Assembly: GCF_026965535.1 (NCBI RefSeq)
Contig: NZ_CP114039.1
Coordinates: 9,717,461 to 9,781,460, forward strand
Reading direction: 5' to 3'
Origin: Corallococcus sp. NCRR
GTDB taxonomy: Bacteria > Myxococcota > Myxococcia > Myxococcales > Myxococcaceae
Length of the DNA: 64,000 bases
Below the pieces are notes generated by a model. The model did not search any database and was not told where the DNA came from. It worked only from the letters and a program-made list of their open reading frames with translations. This document shows, one piece after another, positions 7,713 to 15,017 of this stretch (position 1 is its first letter; each line of letters starts with the position of its first letter). Made by a program: the position numbers and the translations under genes.

Positions 7713-9011
7713 GTGAACGACAGGAAGACACGGCGGGTGCTCCCCGCAGTCGAAGTCATCCGGAGACCGGGCTCCACGCCCGGCGGCCCGGTGACGCCGT
7801 CCTCGACTGCCCCCACCCCCTCCCCCACGCCGAGGCCCACGCCCCGGCCCACGCCGGTGGCGCCCTCCGCCCCGGTGGCCCCCCCCAGCGCGGAAGGCGC
7901 TCCGCGCGCGACGCCGGCCCCCCGCCCCACCCCGGGCGTGGCGCCCGCGCCCCGGCCGAGCGGCCTTGCCCCCACGCCCCGGCCGACCCCGTCCGTGGCC
8001 CCGTCCGCTCCCCCGCCCCGCCCGGCTCCGGGCCCGGTGGGCACGGCGCCGGCGGCCTCCTCCGTGCCGCCCCGGCCGGCCGGTGCGCCGGCTCCGGGCT
8101 TCACGCCGGGGGCCTCGTCCCGTCCGCCTCCCCGGGGCCCCGGGATGGGTGGGCCGCCGCGCGCGGGGGGGCCTCCGGGCCGCTTCGCGCCGCGCCCCAG
8201 CACCCCGCGTCCGCCGCCCACGCCGGAGCAGATCCTGGCGCTGGCCACGCGCGAGCACGTGCCGGCGCGCATCGCCAAGGGTGAGCTGGAAGGGAAGATG
8301 AAGGCGCGCATCTGGCGCAAGCTGCACGCCGAGGAGGCGAAGCGCTTCGACCAGGTCTACGAGCTGATGGGCCAGACGCCGGGCCTGTCGCTGGGCGACG
8401 CGTTCGGCATCCTGCAGAGCGGCCTCACGGTGCAGGAGTTCATGGCGCGCAAGGAGCGCAGCCAGCGCAAGGCGGCCATCAAGCAGGCGCGCGGCCAGGT
8501 GGACAACGCGCTCGTCGCGGACTTCCTGGGCGCCTTCATCGAGCAGAAGACCGAGCTGTCCGTGGTGCTGGCGGAGCGGTCGCTCCTGGACACGCTGCTG
8601 GCGGAGGAGGCCATCGCCTTCACCTTCGAGCGCACGGGCCGTCTGGAGAAGCTCCAGGTGGTGCTCATCGCGCGCAGGGGTGACTGGGAGCGGCTGATGC
8701 CGACCCTGGAGCGCGACGCGAAGCTCACGCAGAAGCCGGCGCAGGTGGCGCGGCAGCCGGACAAGCGCCCCTACTCGGACCCCCGGCCGTTCCTGCCGCA
8801 CATCGGGCAGACGGTGAAGCTGGTGCTGCGCAACGGCATCACGGTGGAGGCGCCGCTCCTGCGCGTGGGCCGCTTCGACGTGCTGCTGGGTGAGCCCGGG
8901 CACGAGCTGTTCGTCCCGCTGCACGCGCTCCTGCGCTTCGAGGCGCCCCCGGCCCCGGCCGAGGATGACTCCGACGACGAAGCCGGTTCCAAGCCCGACG
9001 CCGAGGGCTGA
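7713..9011 (+). CDS. proline-rich protein with C-terminal Hfq/LSm-like segment
   Basis: 432 residues from a GTG start. Residues ~15-165 are a low-complexity Pro/Ala/Thr-rich region (repeats of the TPRPTP kind), probably disordered. Residues ~170-340 are helical and charged (EQILALATREHVPARIAKGE ... DNALVADFLGAFIEQKTELS). Residues ~361-412 contain GQTVKLVLRNGITVEAPLLR then GRFDVLLGEPGHELFVPLHA, which resembles the Sm1 (strands around a central NG) and Sm2 (hydrophobic-x-K/x-H-A-I/L) motifs of Hfq. The tail is acidic (AEDDSDDEAG). The Sm resemblance is my reading by eye, not a database hit. An RNA-related role is possible but unproven. It is followed by a clear terminator at 9038. Confidence 0.8.
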   Translation: MNDRKTRRVLPAVEVIRRPGSTPGGPVTPSSTAPTPSPTPRPTPRPTPVAPSAPVAPPSAEGAPRATPAPRPTPGVAPAPRPSGLAPTPRPTPSVAPSAPPPRPAPGPVGTAPAASSVPPRPAGAPAPGFTPGASSRPPPRGPGMGGPPRAGGPPGRFAPRPSTPRPPPTPEQILALATREHVPARIAKGELEGKMKARIWRKLHAEEAKRFDQVYELMGQTPGLSLGDAFGILQSGLTVQEFMARKERSQRKAAIKQARGQVDNALVADFLGAFIEQKTELSVVLAERSLLDTLLAEEAIAFTFERTGRLEKLQVVLIARRGDWERLMPTLERDAKLTQKPAQVARQPDKRPYSDPRPFLPHIGQTVKLVLRNGITVEAPLLRVGRFDVLLGEPGHELFVPLHALLRFEAPPAPAEDDSDDEAGSKPDAEG

Positions 9012-9037
9012 AAGCGGCTCGCGGTGGCGTTACCTCC

Positions 9038-9068
9038 GGGCGGCCCTGCCTTCACTGGCGGGCCGCCC
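9038..9068 (+). terminator. rho-independent terminator
   Basis: GGGCGGCCC-T-GCC-TTCACT-GGC-GGGCCGCCC: a 9-bp perfect stem plus three inner pairs with one bulged base, followed directly by TTCTTCCTTCCT. It lies 27 bases after the stop of the proline-rich protein gene and just upstream of the cupredoxin gene start. Confidence 0.7.
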
Positions 9069-9099
9069 TTCTTCCTTCCTCACCCTGGAGACTTCATCC

Positions 9100-9522
9100 A
9101 TGCGCGTCTTCTTCTCCCGCATCATCAAGCCCTGGCTCGCGCTCACCGCGGCGGCGGTCCTCGCGGGGGCGTCGCAGCAGGCGTGCACGAAGGAGTCCTC
9201 CGCGAAGGAGCCGGGCGCGCCCGCCGCGCAGGAGGTGGGACGGCGGGAGAACGGCGTGCACGTGGTGGAGCTGGCCGTCACGGAGAAGGGCTATGAGCCT
9301 TCGCCGGTGCAGCTCAAGAAGGGCGAGCCGGTGAAGCTGGTGGTGACGCGCAAGACGGACCTGACGTGCGCCACCGAGCTCGTGATGGACGAGTACAAGA
9401 TCGACACGAAGCTGCCGCTGAACACCCCGGTGGAGATCGCCTTCACGCCCAGCCAGTCCGGGACGCTGAAGTACGGCTGCGCGATGGGGAAGATGATCGC
9501 CGGCACGTTCGTGGTGGACTGA
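9100..9522 (+). CDS. exported cupredoxin-domain (copper-binding) protein
   Basis: 140 residues with an N-terminal signal (MRVFFSRIIKPWLALTAAAV...) ending near a Cys (SQQAC), so it is either a lipoprotein or a secreted protein. The mature part is a cupredoxin_1-type domain: GYEPSPVQLKKGEPVKLVVT, then CATELVMDEY, then the C-terminal FTPSQSGTLKYGCAMGKMIAG, where the family has Cys/His/Met copper ligands (GCAMGKM). Two cysteines and two methionines are visible in the right places, but the usual His is not obvious. The likely role is copper binding or periplasmic electron transfer. The start at 9100 has TGGAG about ten bases upstream, and it directly follows a terminator, so it is probably its own unit. 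Confidence 0.85.
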   Translation: MRVFFSRIIKPWLALTAAAVLAGASQQACTKESSAKEPGAPAAQEVGRRENGVHVVELAVTEKGYEPSPVQLKKGEPVKLVVTRKTDLTCATELVMDEYKIDTKLPLNTPVEIAFTPSQSGTLKYGCAMGKMIAGTFVVD

Positions 9523-9593
9523 AGCCGGACGTCAGACGGCCTCGTACAATCCCTGGCTTCACCGCAGTCTCCTCAAGACAGGGAATCCACACG

Positions 9594-10259
9594 ATGCGTC
9601 CTCCGTCCGTCCCCCTTCCCCTGAAGCTCGTCGTCCTCTGCCTGGCGGTCCTCACCGCCGGCCCCGCGCTGGCGCAGCAGCCCGCGCCCATGACGGTGGC
9701 GCAGGCCATCGAGAGTGAAATCCAGGCGGCGTTCAACAAGCCGGACGCGGCCACCGTCAACGCGAAGAACGCCTTCATGGCGCGGCTGTCCGGGGCCTAC
9801 GGCACCGTGAACATCTACGTGGCCAGCTACCAGCTGGTGGACGGAGTGCTGCCGCCGTTCCAGAACCAGGTCTACGAGAACAACGTCCAGAGCTACGCCT
9901 ACACGCTGTATCAGGCGATGATCCAGCAGTACGCCGCGAACCAGGCGCTGCTCCGGTCCAACCCCGCGCTCTTCCGGCTGACGCTCTTCAACTACGCGGT
10001 GAACCACATCTCCAACTGGATCGCCGCCAACCCGCCGCCGGGCGTGCAGTGGGTCTTCGTGGAGGACGTGGGCAGCCTGGCGCGGCTGGCGGTGATGGTG
10101 AACTCCACCACGTTCTATCCCTCGAACTGGGTGCTGTCGCTCCAGACGATGCTGAACGGGAATGGCCGCTGGGCCAGCCTCATCATCTGGGACATCAGCA
10201 TGTACCTGCTGAGCTTCCCCAACGAGGCGCTCTTCGTCGACACGTTCGAGGGCCTGTAG
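9594..10259 (+). CDS. secreted protein of unknown function
   Basis: 221 residues with a classical signal peptide (KLVVLCLAVLTAGPALA followed by QQPA; predicted cleavage near residue 27). The mature protein is helical, rich in Asn, Gln, Tyr and Trp, and contains no cysteine (AKNAFMARLSGAYGTVNIYV, YTLYQAMIQQYAANQALL, VNHISNWIAANPPPGVQWVF). I do not recognise the family. The start at 9594 is the first ATG giving a signal peptide; the same frame is open further upstream but overlaps the cupredoxin gene. It stands alone between the cupredoxin gene and the dinG-like gene and is followed by a long inverted repeat, so it is probably monocistronic. Confidence 0.75.
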   Translation: MRPPSVPLPLKLVVLCLAVLTAGPALAQQPAPMTVAQAIESEIQAAFNKPDAATVNAKNAFMARLSGAYGTVNIYVASYQLVDGVLPPFQNQVYENNVQSYAYTLYQAMIQQYAANQALLRSNPALFRLTLFNYAVNHISNWIAANPPPGVQWVFVEDVGSLARLAVMVNSTTFYPSNWVLSLQTMLNGNGRWASLIIWDISMYLLSFPNEALFVDTFEGL

Positions 10260-10269
10260 GAAGGCGCGT

Positions 10270-10314
10270 CCCGCCCGGGCCTGCCCGTTAACTGGCGATG
10301 TCCGCCCGGGCGGG
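10270..10314 (+). terminator. 11-bp perfect inverted repeat after the secreted-protein gene
   Basis: CCCGCCCGGGC and GCCCGGGCGGG are perfectly complementary over 11 bases with a 23-base spacer. It lies 11 bases after a stop codon and 18 bases before the start of the dinG-like gene. The position fits a terminator; the large loop and absence of a T tract leave an operator for the downstream gene possible. Confidence 0.45.
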
Positions 10315-10331
10315 TAGGCTCACGCGCCTGC

Positions 10332-13262
10332 ATGGGCAGCTCGGAGCTCTTCACCCGGCACGTCTTCCTGGACCTCGAAACGACGGGGCTCGACCCCCGC
10401 GTGGACGAGGTCATCGAAGTCGGGTGCCTCTTCTTCGAGCACGGCCGGGAGGTGGACCGCTTCTCCCAGCTGTATTCGGCGTCCCGCCCGCTGAACCTCA
10501 CCATCCGCCGGCTCACCGGCCTCTCCGACGCGCAGCTGTCCGGACAGCCCCGCTTCGACGCGGAGCGCGCCCAATTGCGGGAGCGGCTCCAGGGCTGGAC
10601 GGTGGTGGCGCACAACGCCCCCTTCGAGAAGGGCTTCCTGCCGGACGTGCTCGGCGGCGTGCCGGTGCTCGACTCGTGCGAGCTCATGCACTACCTGCAC
10701 CCGGAGCTGCCCAGCCACTCGCTGGAGTCGCTGATGCGGTGGGCGAAGCTGGGCTCGCAGCAGCCGCACCGGGCGCTGCATGACTGCGTGGCGGTACACG
10801 CGGTGCTGGTGCACGCGCTGGATGGCTGCGTGCGCGACGGGCGCGCGGAGGACGTGGCGGACCTGCTGGCCACCATGGACCCCAGGGCCCGCGCGGCGCT
10901 GGGGCCCACGCCGCTCCTGGATTCCCTCTCGGCGGAGGACGCTCGCGACCTGGCGATGGACGCGGAGGCGCGCCCGCTCCTGGAGCTGCTCACGCGGCTG
11001 TGGGAGGCGTGCCGGGCCACGCCGGTGCCGCTGAGTCTGGAGACGACGGGCGGCTTCTTGCGCGCGCGGCCGGAGCGCAAGCGCGCGAATGGCGGCAGGC
11101 CTCCCCCGGAGCCCGAGCTGGACGCGACGCCGCTGCCGGTGCGGCCGGAGGAGGTGGCCCAGGTGCTGGGGCCCGGCGGCGCGCTGGAGCGGGGCGGCGG
11201 GTTCCTGTCGCGGCCCGCGCAACTGGAGATGGCGCAGGCGGTGGCGCGCACGCTGTCGGACGGCGGGCAGGTGGCGGTGGAGGCCGGCACGGGCACGGGC
11301 AAGTCGCTGGCGTACCTCACGCCCGCGGCGCTGTTCGCCGCGCGCAACGGCCTGAAGGTGGGCGTGGCGCCGCACACGAAGACGCTCCAGGACCAGCTCC
11401 TGGAGAAGGACCTGCCCCGGCTGCACCAGGCCACGGGCGGCGCGTTCGGCTACGCGTTGCTCAAGGGCCAGACGAACTACCTGTGCCGCCGCCGCGCGCT
11501 GGAGGCCACGCGCGTGGAGCCGGGGATGAACCACACGGCGCGGGCGCCCCGGGCCTACGTACGCGCGTACCTGCGCCGCAGCGTGGACGGGGACCTGGAC
11601 CGGCTGAGCCACTGGTTCCGCGAGCGCTTCCCGGGCATGCACGGGCTGGTGCCGGCGGTGCGCTCCGAGGCGGCGACGACGCTGGGCGAGCGGTGCCCGC
11701 ATCACAACAAGTGCTTCTACCACTCGGCGGTAGCGCAGGCGCGCGAGGCGGACGTGCTGGTCATCAACCAGTCGCTCGCGTTCGCGTGGCCCGCGCGCTA
11801 CGGGCGCCTGGACCACCTGGTGCTGGACGAGGCGCACGAGTTGGAGGACGTGGCCACCACCGCGCTCACGGTGGAGCTGTCCGACCTGGCCTTCCTGCGC
11901 CTCACGGAGCGGCTGCACGGCCGCGACGGGCGCCGGGGCCTCTTCGCGGAGCTGCGCCGCGCGCTCGCGGCCACGCGCCGGGACGAGTCCCGCGTGCTGA
12001 TGTCCGAGGTGGACGACTCCCTGCGCACGCTGCTCCAGGAGGCGCGCCTGTTGGGCGAGCAGGTGACAGCCCTGTGCGAGCCCGCGGCGGCGATGCCCGG
12101 CGAGGACGCGGACGACGCGGCCTATGCGCCCGAGCTGCGGGTGACGGACGCGGTGCGCGCCCTGCCCGCCTGGGAGCCCGTGCGCGAGGGGCTGGTGGCG
12201 GTGCGCACGGCACTGCAACGGGTGCACACGCTCTTGTCGGTGCGGGTGCTGGCGGCGCTGCCGGAGCTGGCGGTGAAGCAGCCTTCGTTGGAGCGCGAGC
12301 TGGCCGGCGCCACCACGGAGCTGGGCGAGCTGTCGGTGCTCGCGGGCGAGCTGGCCGGAGAGCCGGACGCGAAGCGCTGCTATGCGGCGCGGGCGGAGCC
12401 TCGGAAGCAGCGCTGGAGCGTGGGCGCGCAGCCGGTGGACGTGTCCGAGTCCGTGGCGAAGGACTTCGCCGCGAACAAGCGCGCGCTGGTGATGGCGTCC
12501 GCCACGCTGGGCACGGGTGACGGTGTGCCCTTCGTGCTGAAGCGGCTGGGGCTGAGGCCGCCCATCCTGCGCGCGCCCTCGCCGTTCCACCTGGGACAGC
12601 AGGCGCTGGTGGTGCTCGTCACGGACGCGCCGCGCGCGCACGAGGAGCCGTTCATCGACTGGGCCTCTGGGCGCATCTCCGGCCTGGCGCAGGTGATGGG
12701 CGGCCGGGTGCTGGGCCTGTTCGCCTCCACGCGGCGGCTGGAGCGCGTGTCGCGCGAGGTGCAGGCGCGGCTGGAGCCGCACGGCATCGAGGTGCTGCGC
12801 CAGTCGCGTGGCCACGGCCGTTCGCTGGCGGCGCGGCAGGAGCGCGACACGGGCACGGTGCTGCTGGGCACCAAGAGCTTCTGGCAGGGCGTGGACATCC
12901 CCGGGCGCGGCGTGGGGTGTGTCTTCATCGACAAGCTGCCCCTGGAGCCGGCGTCACGGCCGCTGGTGGCCGCGCGCGAGGAGCCGCTGGCGAAGGCGGG
13001 CAACGAGTACCTGGGTTTCCTCCAGTACCGGCTGCCGCGGGCGCTGCTGCTCCTGCGCCAGGGCGTCGGGCGGCTCATCCGCTCCACCACGGACCGGGGC
13101 ATCGTCGTGGTGGCGGACCCCGGACACGCGAGCTACCGGCCCCTGCTGCTCCAGGCGCTCGCGGGCTACCGAGTGGTCGCGCTGCCGTGGGCGCAGGCGC
13201 GGCTGCTCTTGCACTCGGAGCTGCTCCAGATGGGGCTCACCGCGGACACCGCGCGGGTGTGA
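10332..13262 (+). CDS. dinG: DinG-family helicase with N-terminal DEDDh exonuclease domain
   Basis: 976 residues, the nuclease-helicase form of DinG. Residues ~8-170 are a DnaQ-like 3'-5' exonuclease with Exo I DLETTGLD, Exo II HNAPFEKGFL (Glu where Asp is usual) and Exo III HRALHDCVAV. The XPD-like superfamily 2 helicase follows, with Walker A EAGTGTGKSLAYL near 317, the DEAH box LVLDEAHELEDV near 497, and motif VI QGVGRLIRS near the end. In the iron-sulphur insertion I see Cys in NYLCRRR and two in ERCPHHNKC; the expected fourth cysteine is not evident. The predicted role is DNA repair and unwinding of R-loops or forked DNA. The start ATG 10332 has no strong ribosome site. Confidence 0.9.
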   Translation: MGSSELFTRHVFLDLETTGLDPRVDEVIEVGCLFFEHGREVDRFSQLYSASRPLNLTIRRLTGLSDAQLSGQPRFDAERAQLRERLQGWTVVAHNAPFEKGFLPDVLGGVPVLDSCELMHYLHPELPSHSLESLMRWAKLGSQQPHRALHDCVAVHAVLVHALDGCVRDGRAEDVADLLATMDPRARAALGPTPLLDSLSAEDARDLAMDAEARPLLELLTRLWEACRATPVPLSLETTGGFLRARPERKRANGGRPPPEPELDATPLPVRPEEVAQVLGPGGALERGGGFLSRPAQLEMAQAVARTLSDGGQVAVEAGTGTGKSLAYLTPAALFAARNGLKVGVAPHTKTLQDQLLEKDLPRLHQATGGAFGYALLKGQTNYLCRRRALEATRVEPGMNHTARAPRAYVRAYLRRSVDGDLDRLSHWFRERFPGMHGLVPAVRSEAATTLGERCPHHNKCFYHSAVAQAREADVLVINQSLAFAWPARYGRLDHLVLDEAHELEDVATTALTVELSDLAFLRLTERLHGRDGRRGLFAELRRALAATRRDESRVLMSEVDDSLRTLLQEARLLGEQVTALCEPAAAMPGEDADDAAYAPELRVTDAVRALPAWEPVREGLVAVRTALQRVHTLLSVRVLAALPELAVKQPSLERELAGATTELGELSVLAGELAGEPDAKRCYAARAEPRKQRWSVGAQPVDVSESVAKDFAANKRALVMASATLGTGDGVPFVLKRLGLRPPILRAPSPFHLGQQALVVLVTDAPRAHEEPFIDWASGRISGLAQVMGGRVLGLFASTRRLERVSREVQARLEPHGIEVLRQSRGHGRSLAARQERDTGTVLLGTKSFWQGVDIPGRGVGCVFIDKLPLEPASRPLVAAREEPLAKAGNEYLGFLQYRLPRALLLLRQGVGRLIRSTTDRGIVVVADPGHASYRPLLLQALAGYRVVALPWAQARLLLHSELLQMGLTADTARV

Positions 13263-13362
13263 GGCGCCTCGCGCGCTGAAGCCAGGCGCTGCCCTGCTCC
13301 ACCGCGCGCTCAGGCGTAGCGCAGCGACGCCTCACGCGTCGAAGCGGGGCGCCCGCCCTTCC

Positions 13363-14100
13363 CTACCGCGCCAGCCGCTCGCGGTAGCGCGCCTCCAGGG
13401 CGGACAGCTCGTCCACCCAGGGGCCCGTGGCGCCGCTCGTCTTCGCCTGCGCCAGGGCCTCCGACAGCGCTCTCGCGTCCTCGGTCTGCTGCGCGCGCAG
13501 CCGCTGGGTCATGTCCCGCGCGGCCTCGAAGACGTCCTGCAACTCGTCGCCTTCGCGCAGGCCGTGCTGCGGCGGGTTCAGGTGACCTTCCGCCACCTCG
13601 CGCATCATCCGCTTGATGCGGAAGAGCGGGCCCGCCATCCGGTGCGTCACCACGATGGTCGCCAGCGCCACCACCGCGATGAACGTCAGCAGGCAGCCGC
13701 CCAGCACCCACCACGTCAGTTGCTGATGGCGCTCCAGCTCCGCGCGCTGCGCGACGATGGCCGAGCGCTCCGCCTCGTACTTCGCGTCGATGGCCTGCGC
13801 CTGCTCCCGGAACTGCTTCTCGAACGCCGGGTCGTTCATGTGGGCCATCAGCTCATTGGAGAGCGTGGCCCCGGACAGGTCCCGGCTCACCTCCGCCGCG
13901 GCCGAGCGGGCGTCCACCGCCGTCGCCGTCTCGTGCATCAGCGAGTTCGCCGCGCGCACCAGGAAGATGCCCAGGAGCGCCGCCATCACCAGCGACACGC
14001 CGACGATGTACGCGGTGAGCTTCAGCTGGAAGGGCGCGTCGAGCAGGAAGTTGCGCCAGCGGCGCTTCGTCGTCGGGGCCTGGGCCGTGGTCGTCGTCAT
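13363..14100 (-). CDS. HAMP-domain membrane protein without output domain
   Basis: 245 residues. A basic cytoplasmic N-terminus (TTKRRWRNFLLDAPFQLKL) is followed by TM1 (about 27-48, AYIVGVSLVMAALLGIFLV), a ~75-residue periplasmic helical region (NELMAHMNDPAFEKQFREQ...), TM2 (about 128-150, WWVLGGCLLTFIAVVALATI) and a HAMP-like linker (RMAGPLFRIKRMMREVAEG). It ends in a short coiled coil (RLRAQQTEDARALSEALAQA) with no kinase, GGDEF or chemotaxis signalling domain. It probably relays or scaffolds a periplasmic signal. Its ATG overlaps the stop of the upstream HEAT-like gene as ATGA, so the pair is translationally coupled. Partner unknown. Confidence 0.82.
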   Translation of the reverse strand: MTTTTAQAPTTKRRWRNFLLDAPFQLKLTAYIVGVSLVMAALLGIFLVRAANSLMHETATAVDARSAAAEVSRDLSGATLSNELMAHMNDPAFEKQFREQAQAIDAKYEAERSAIVAQRAELERHQQLTWWVLGGCLLTFIAVVALATIVVTHRMAGPLFRIKRMMREVAEGHLNPPQHGLREGDELQDVFEAARDMTQRLRAQQTEDARALSEALAQAKTSGATGPWVDELSALEARYRERLAR

Positions 14101-14846
14101 GTCTCGCTGCTCCAGTCGAAGGTCGCGGCGGCTTCCTCGATGGCTCGGGGGATCAGGGCCTTCAACAGGTCCGCGGGCGGAGCTCCCGCGGCGTTCACTT
14201 CCACCTGTCCCATCAGGGACTGCTCCGGGTACGTCATGCACAACAGGGCCAGGCGCAGGCCTCCACTGTCCGTCTTCTGGATCTCCGCCGTGATGCGGTA
14301 GCCGTGCACGCCCAGCTTCTTGAGCGCGCCCTTCGCCGCGGCCTTCGACTCCTTCTCCGGCGCCATCTGCGCGCCCCGGCGCACCAGCTTGGAACGAAGC
14401 CGCGCCTCCGTCACCTTCACCAGCTCCGCGGGCACGCTGCCCGTCTTGTCCTTCAGCGCGTCCAGCGACAGGTAGAAGCGCGGCCGGCGCGCCTGGTACG
14501 CCTTGATGGCCTTGATGGACTCCGCCACCGCCGCCTGCACCGTGGCGTCCGCCTCCCCCTGCACCGCCTGGAGGCAGTCGAGCCCCTTCGGTTCCAGGAG
14601 CGCGCCCAGCCCCTTGGCCACCGCCGCGCGCACCAGCTCGCTCGGGTCCTTGAGGCCACCGCACAGCGGGGTCACCGCTTCGGGGTCTTCCGTCTGGCCC
14701 AACACCAGCGCGGCCTGTGAGCGAGCACGCGGATCCCTTCCCTTCTCCAACTGACGACCCAGGAAGGTGATGCGCGTGTCTCCCTGCGCCAGCGCAGCGC
14801 TCGACGGCAGGAAGAAGATGAGCAGGAGTGCTGTCGGCAGCCGCAT
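14097..14846 (-). CDS. exported HEAT-like repeat protein
   Basis: 249 residues starting at ATG 14846, chosen because it gives a clean signal peptide (MRLPTALLLIFFLPSSAALA|QGD); the frame is open to 14939 but the extension is not sensible. Residues ~35-110 read as two or three HEAT/armadillo-like helical pairs (DPRARSQAALVLGQTEDPEA, DPSELVRAAVAKGLGALLEP, DATVQAAVAESIKAIKAYQA). The C-terminal half is a beta-containing domain (YRITAEIQKTDSGGLRLALL). Function unknown; it is probably periplasmic. It overlaps the HAMP protein gene by four bases, suggesting the two products act together at the inner membrane. Confidence 0.78.
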   Translation of the reverse strand: MRLPTALLLIFFLPSSAALAQGDTRITFLGRQLEKGRDPRARSQAALVLGQTEDPEAVTPLCGGLKDPSELVRAAVAKGLGALLEPKGLDCLQAVQGEADATVQAAVAESIKAIKAYQARRPRFYLSLDALKDKTGSVPAELVKVTEARLRSKLVRRGAQMAPEKESKAAAKGALKKLGVHGYRITAEIQKTDSGGLRLALLCMTYPEQSLMGQVEVNAAGAPPADLLKALIPRAIEEAAATFDWSSET

Positions 14847-15017
14847 GGGATGGGCAAAGAAGTGCCAACAGTGTAGCCGCGATTTACCTGTCCACGACAG
14901 TTGCCTCTGAGGGCAATCGCGCCCAGGTTGGATGCGCACAGTGGGCGACGTCCTCCAGGGAGGAGGACGGCTGGGGTGCGGCGGACCCGAGGCGGGTCAC
15001 CGCGGGCTGGGGGAGCA

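Noticed and set aside
10320..12815. 831-codon minus-strand frame opposite the dinG-like gene
   Set aside because: The plus strand carries the full set of exonuclease and helicase motifs; the opposite frame has none.
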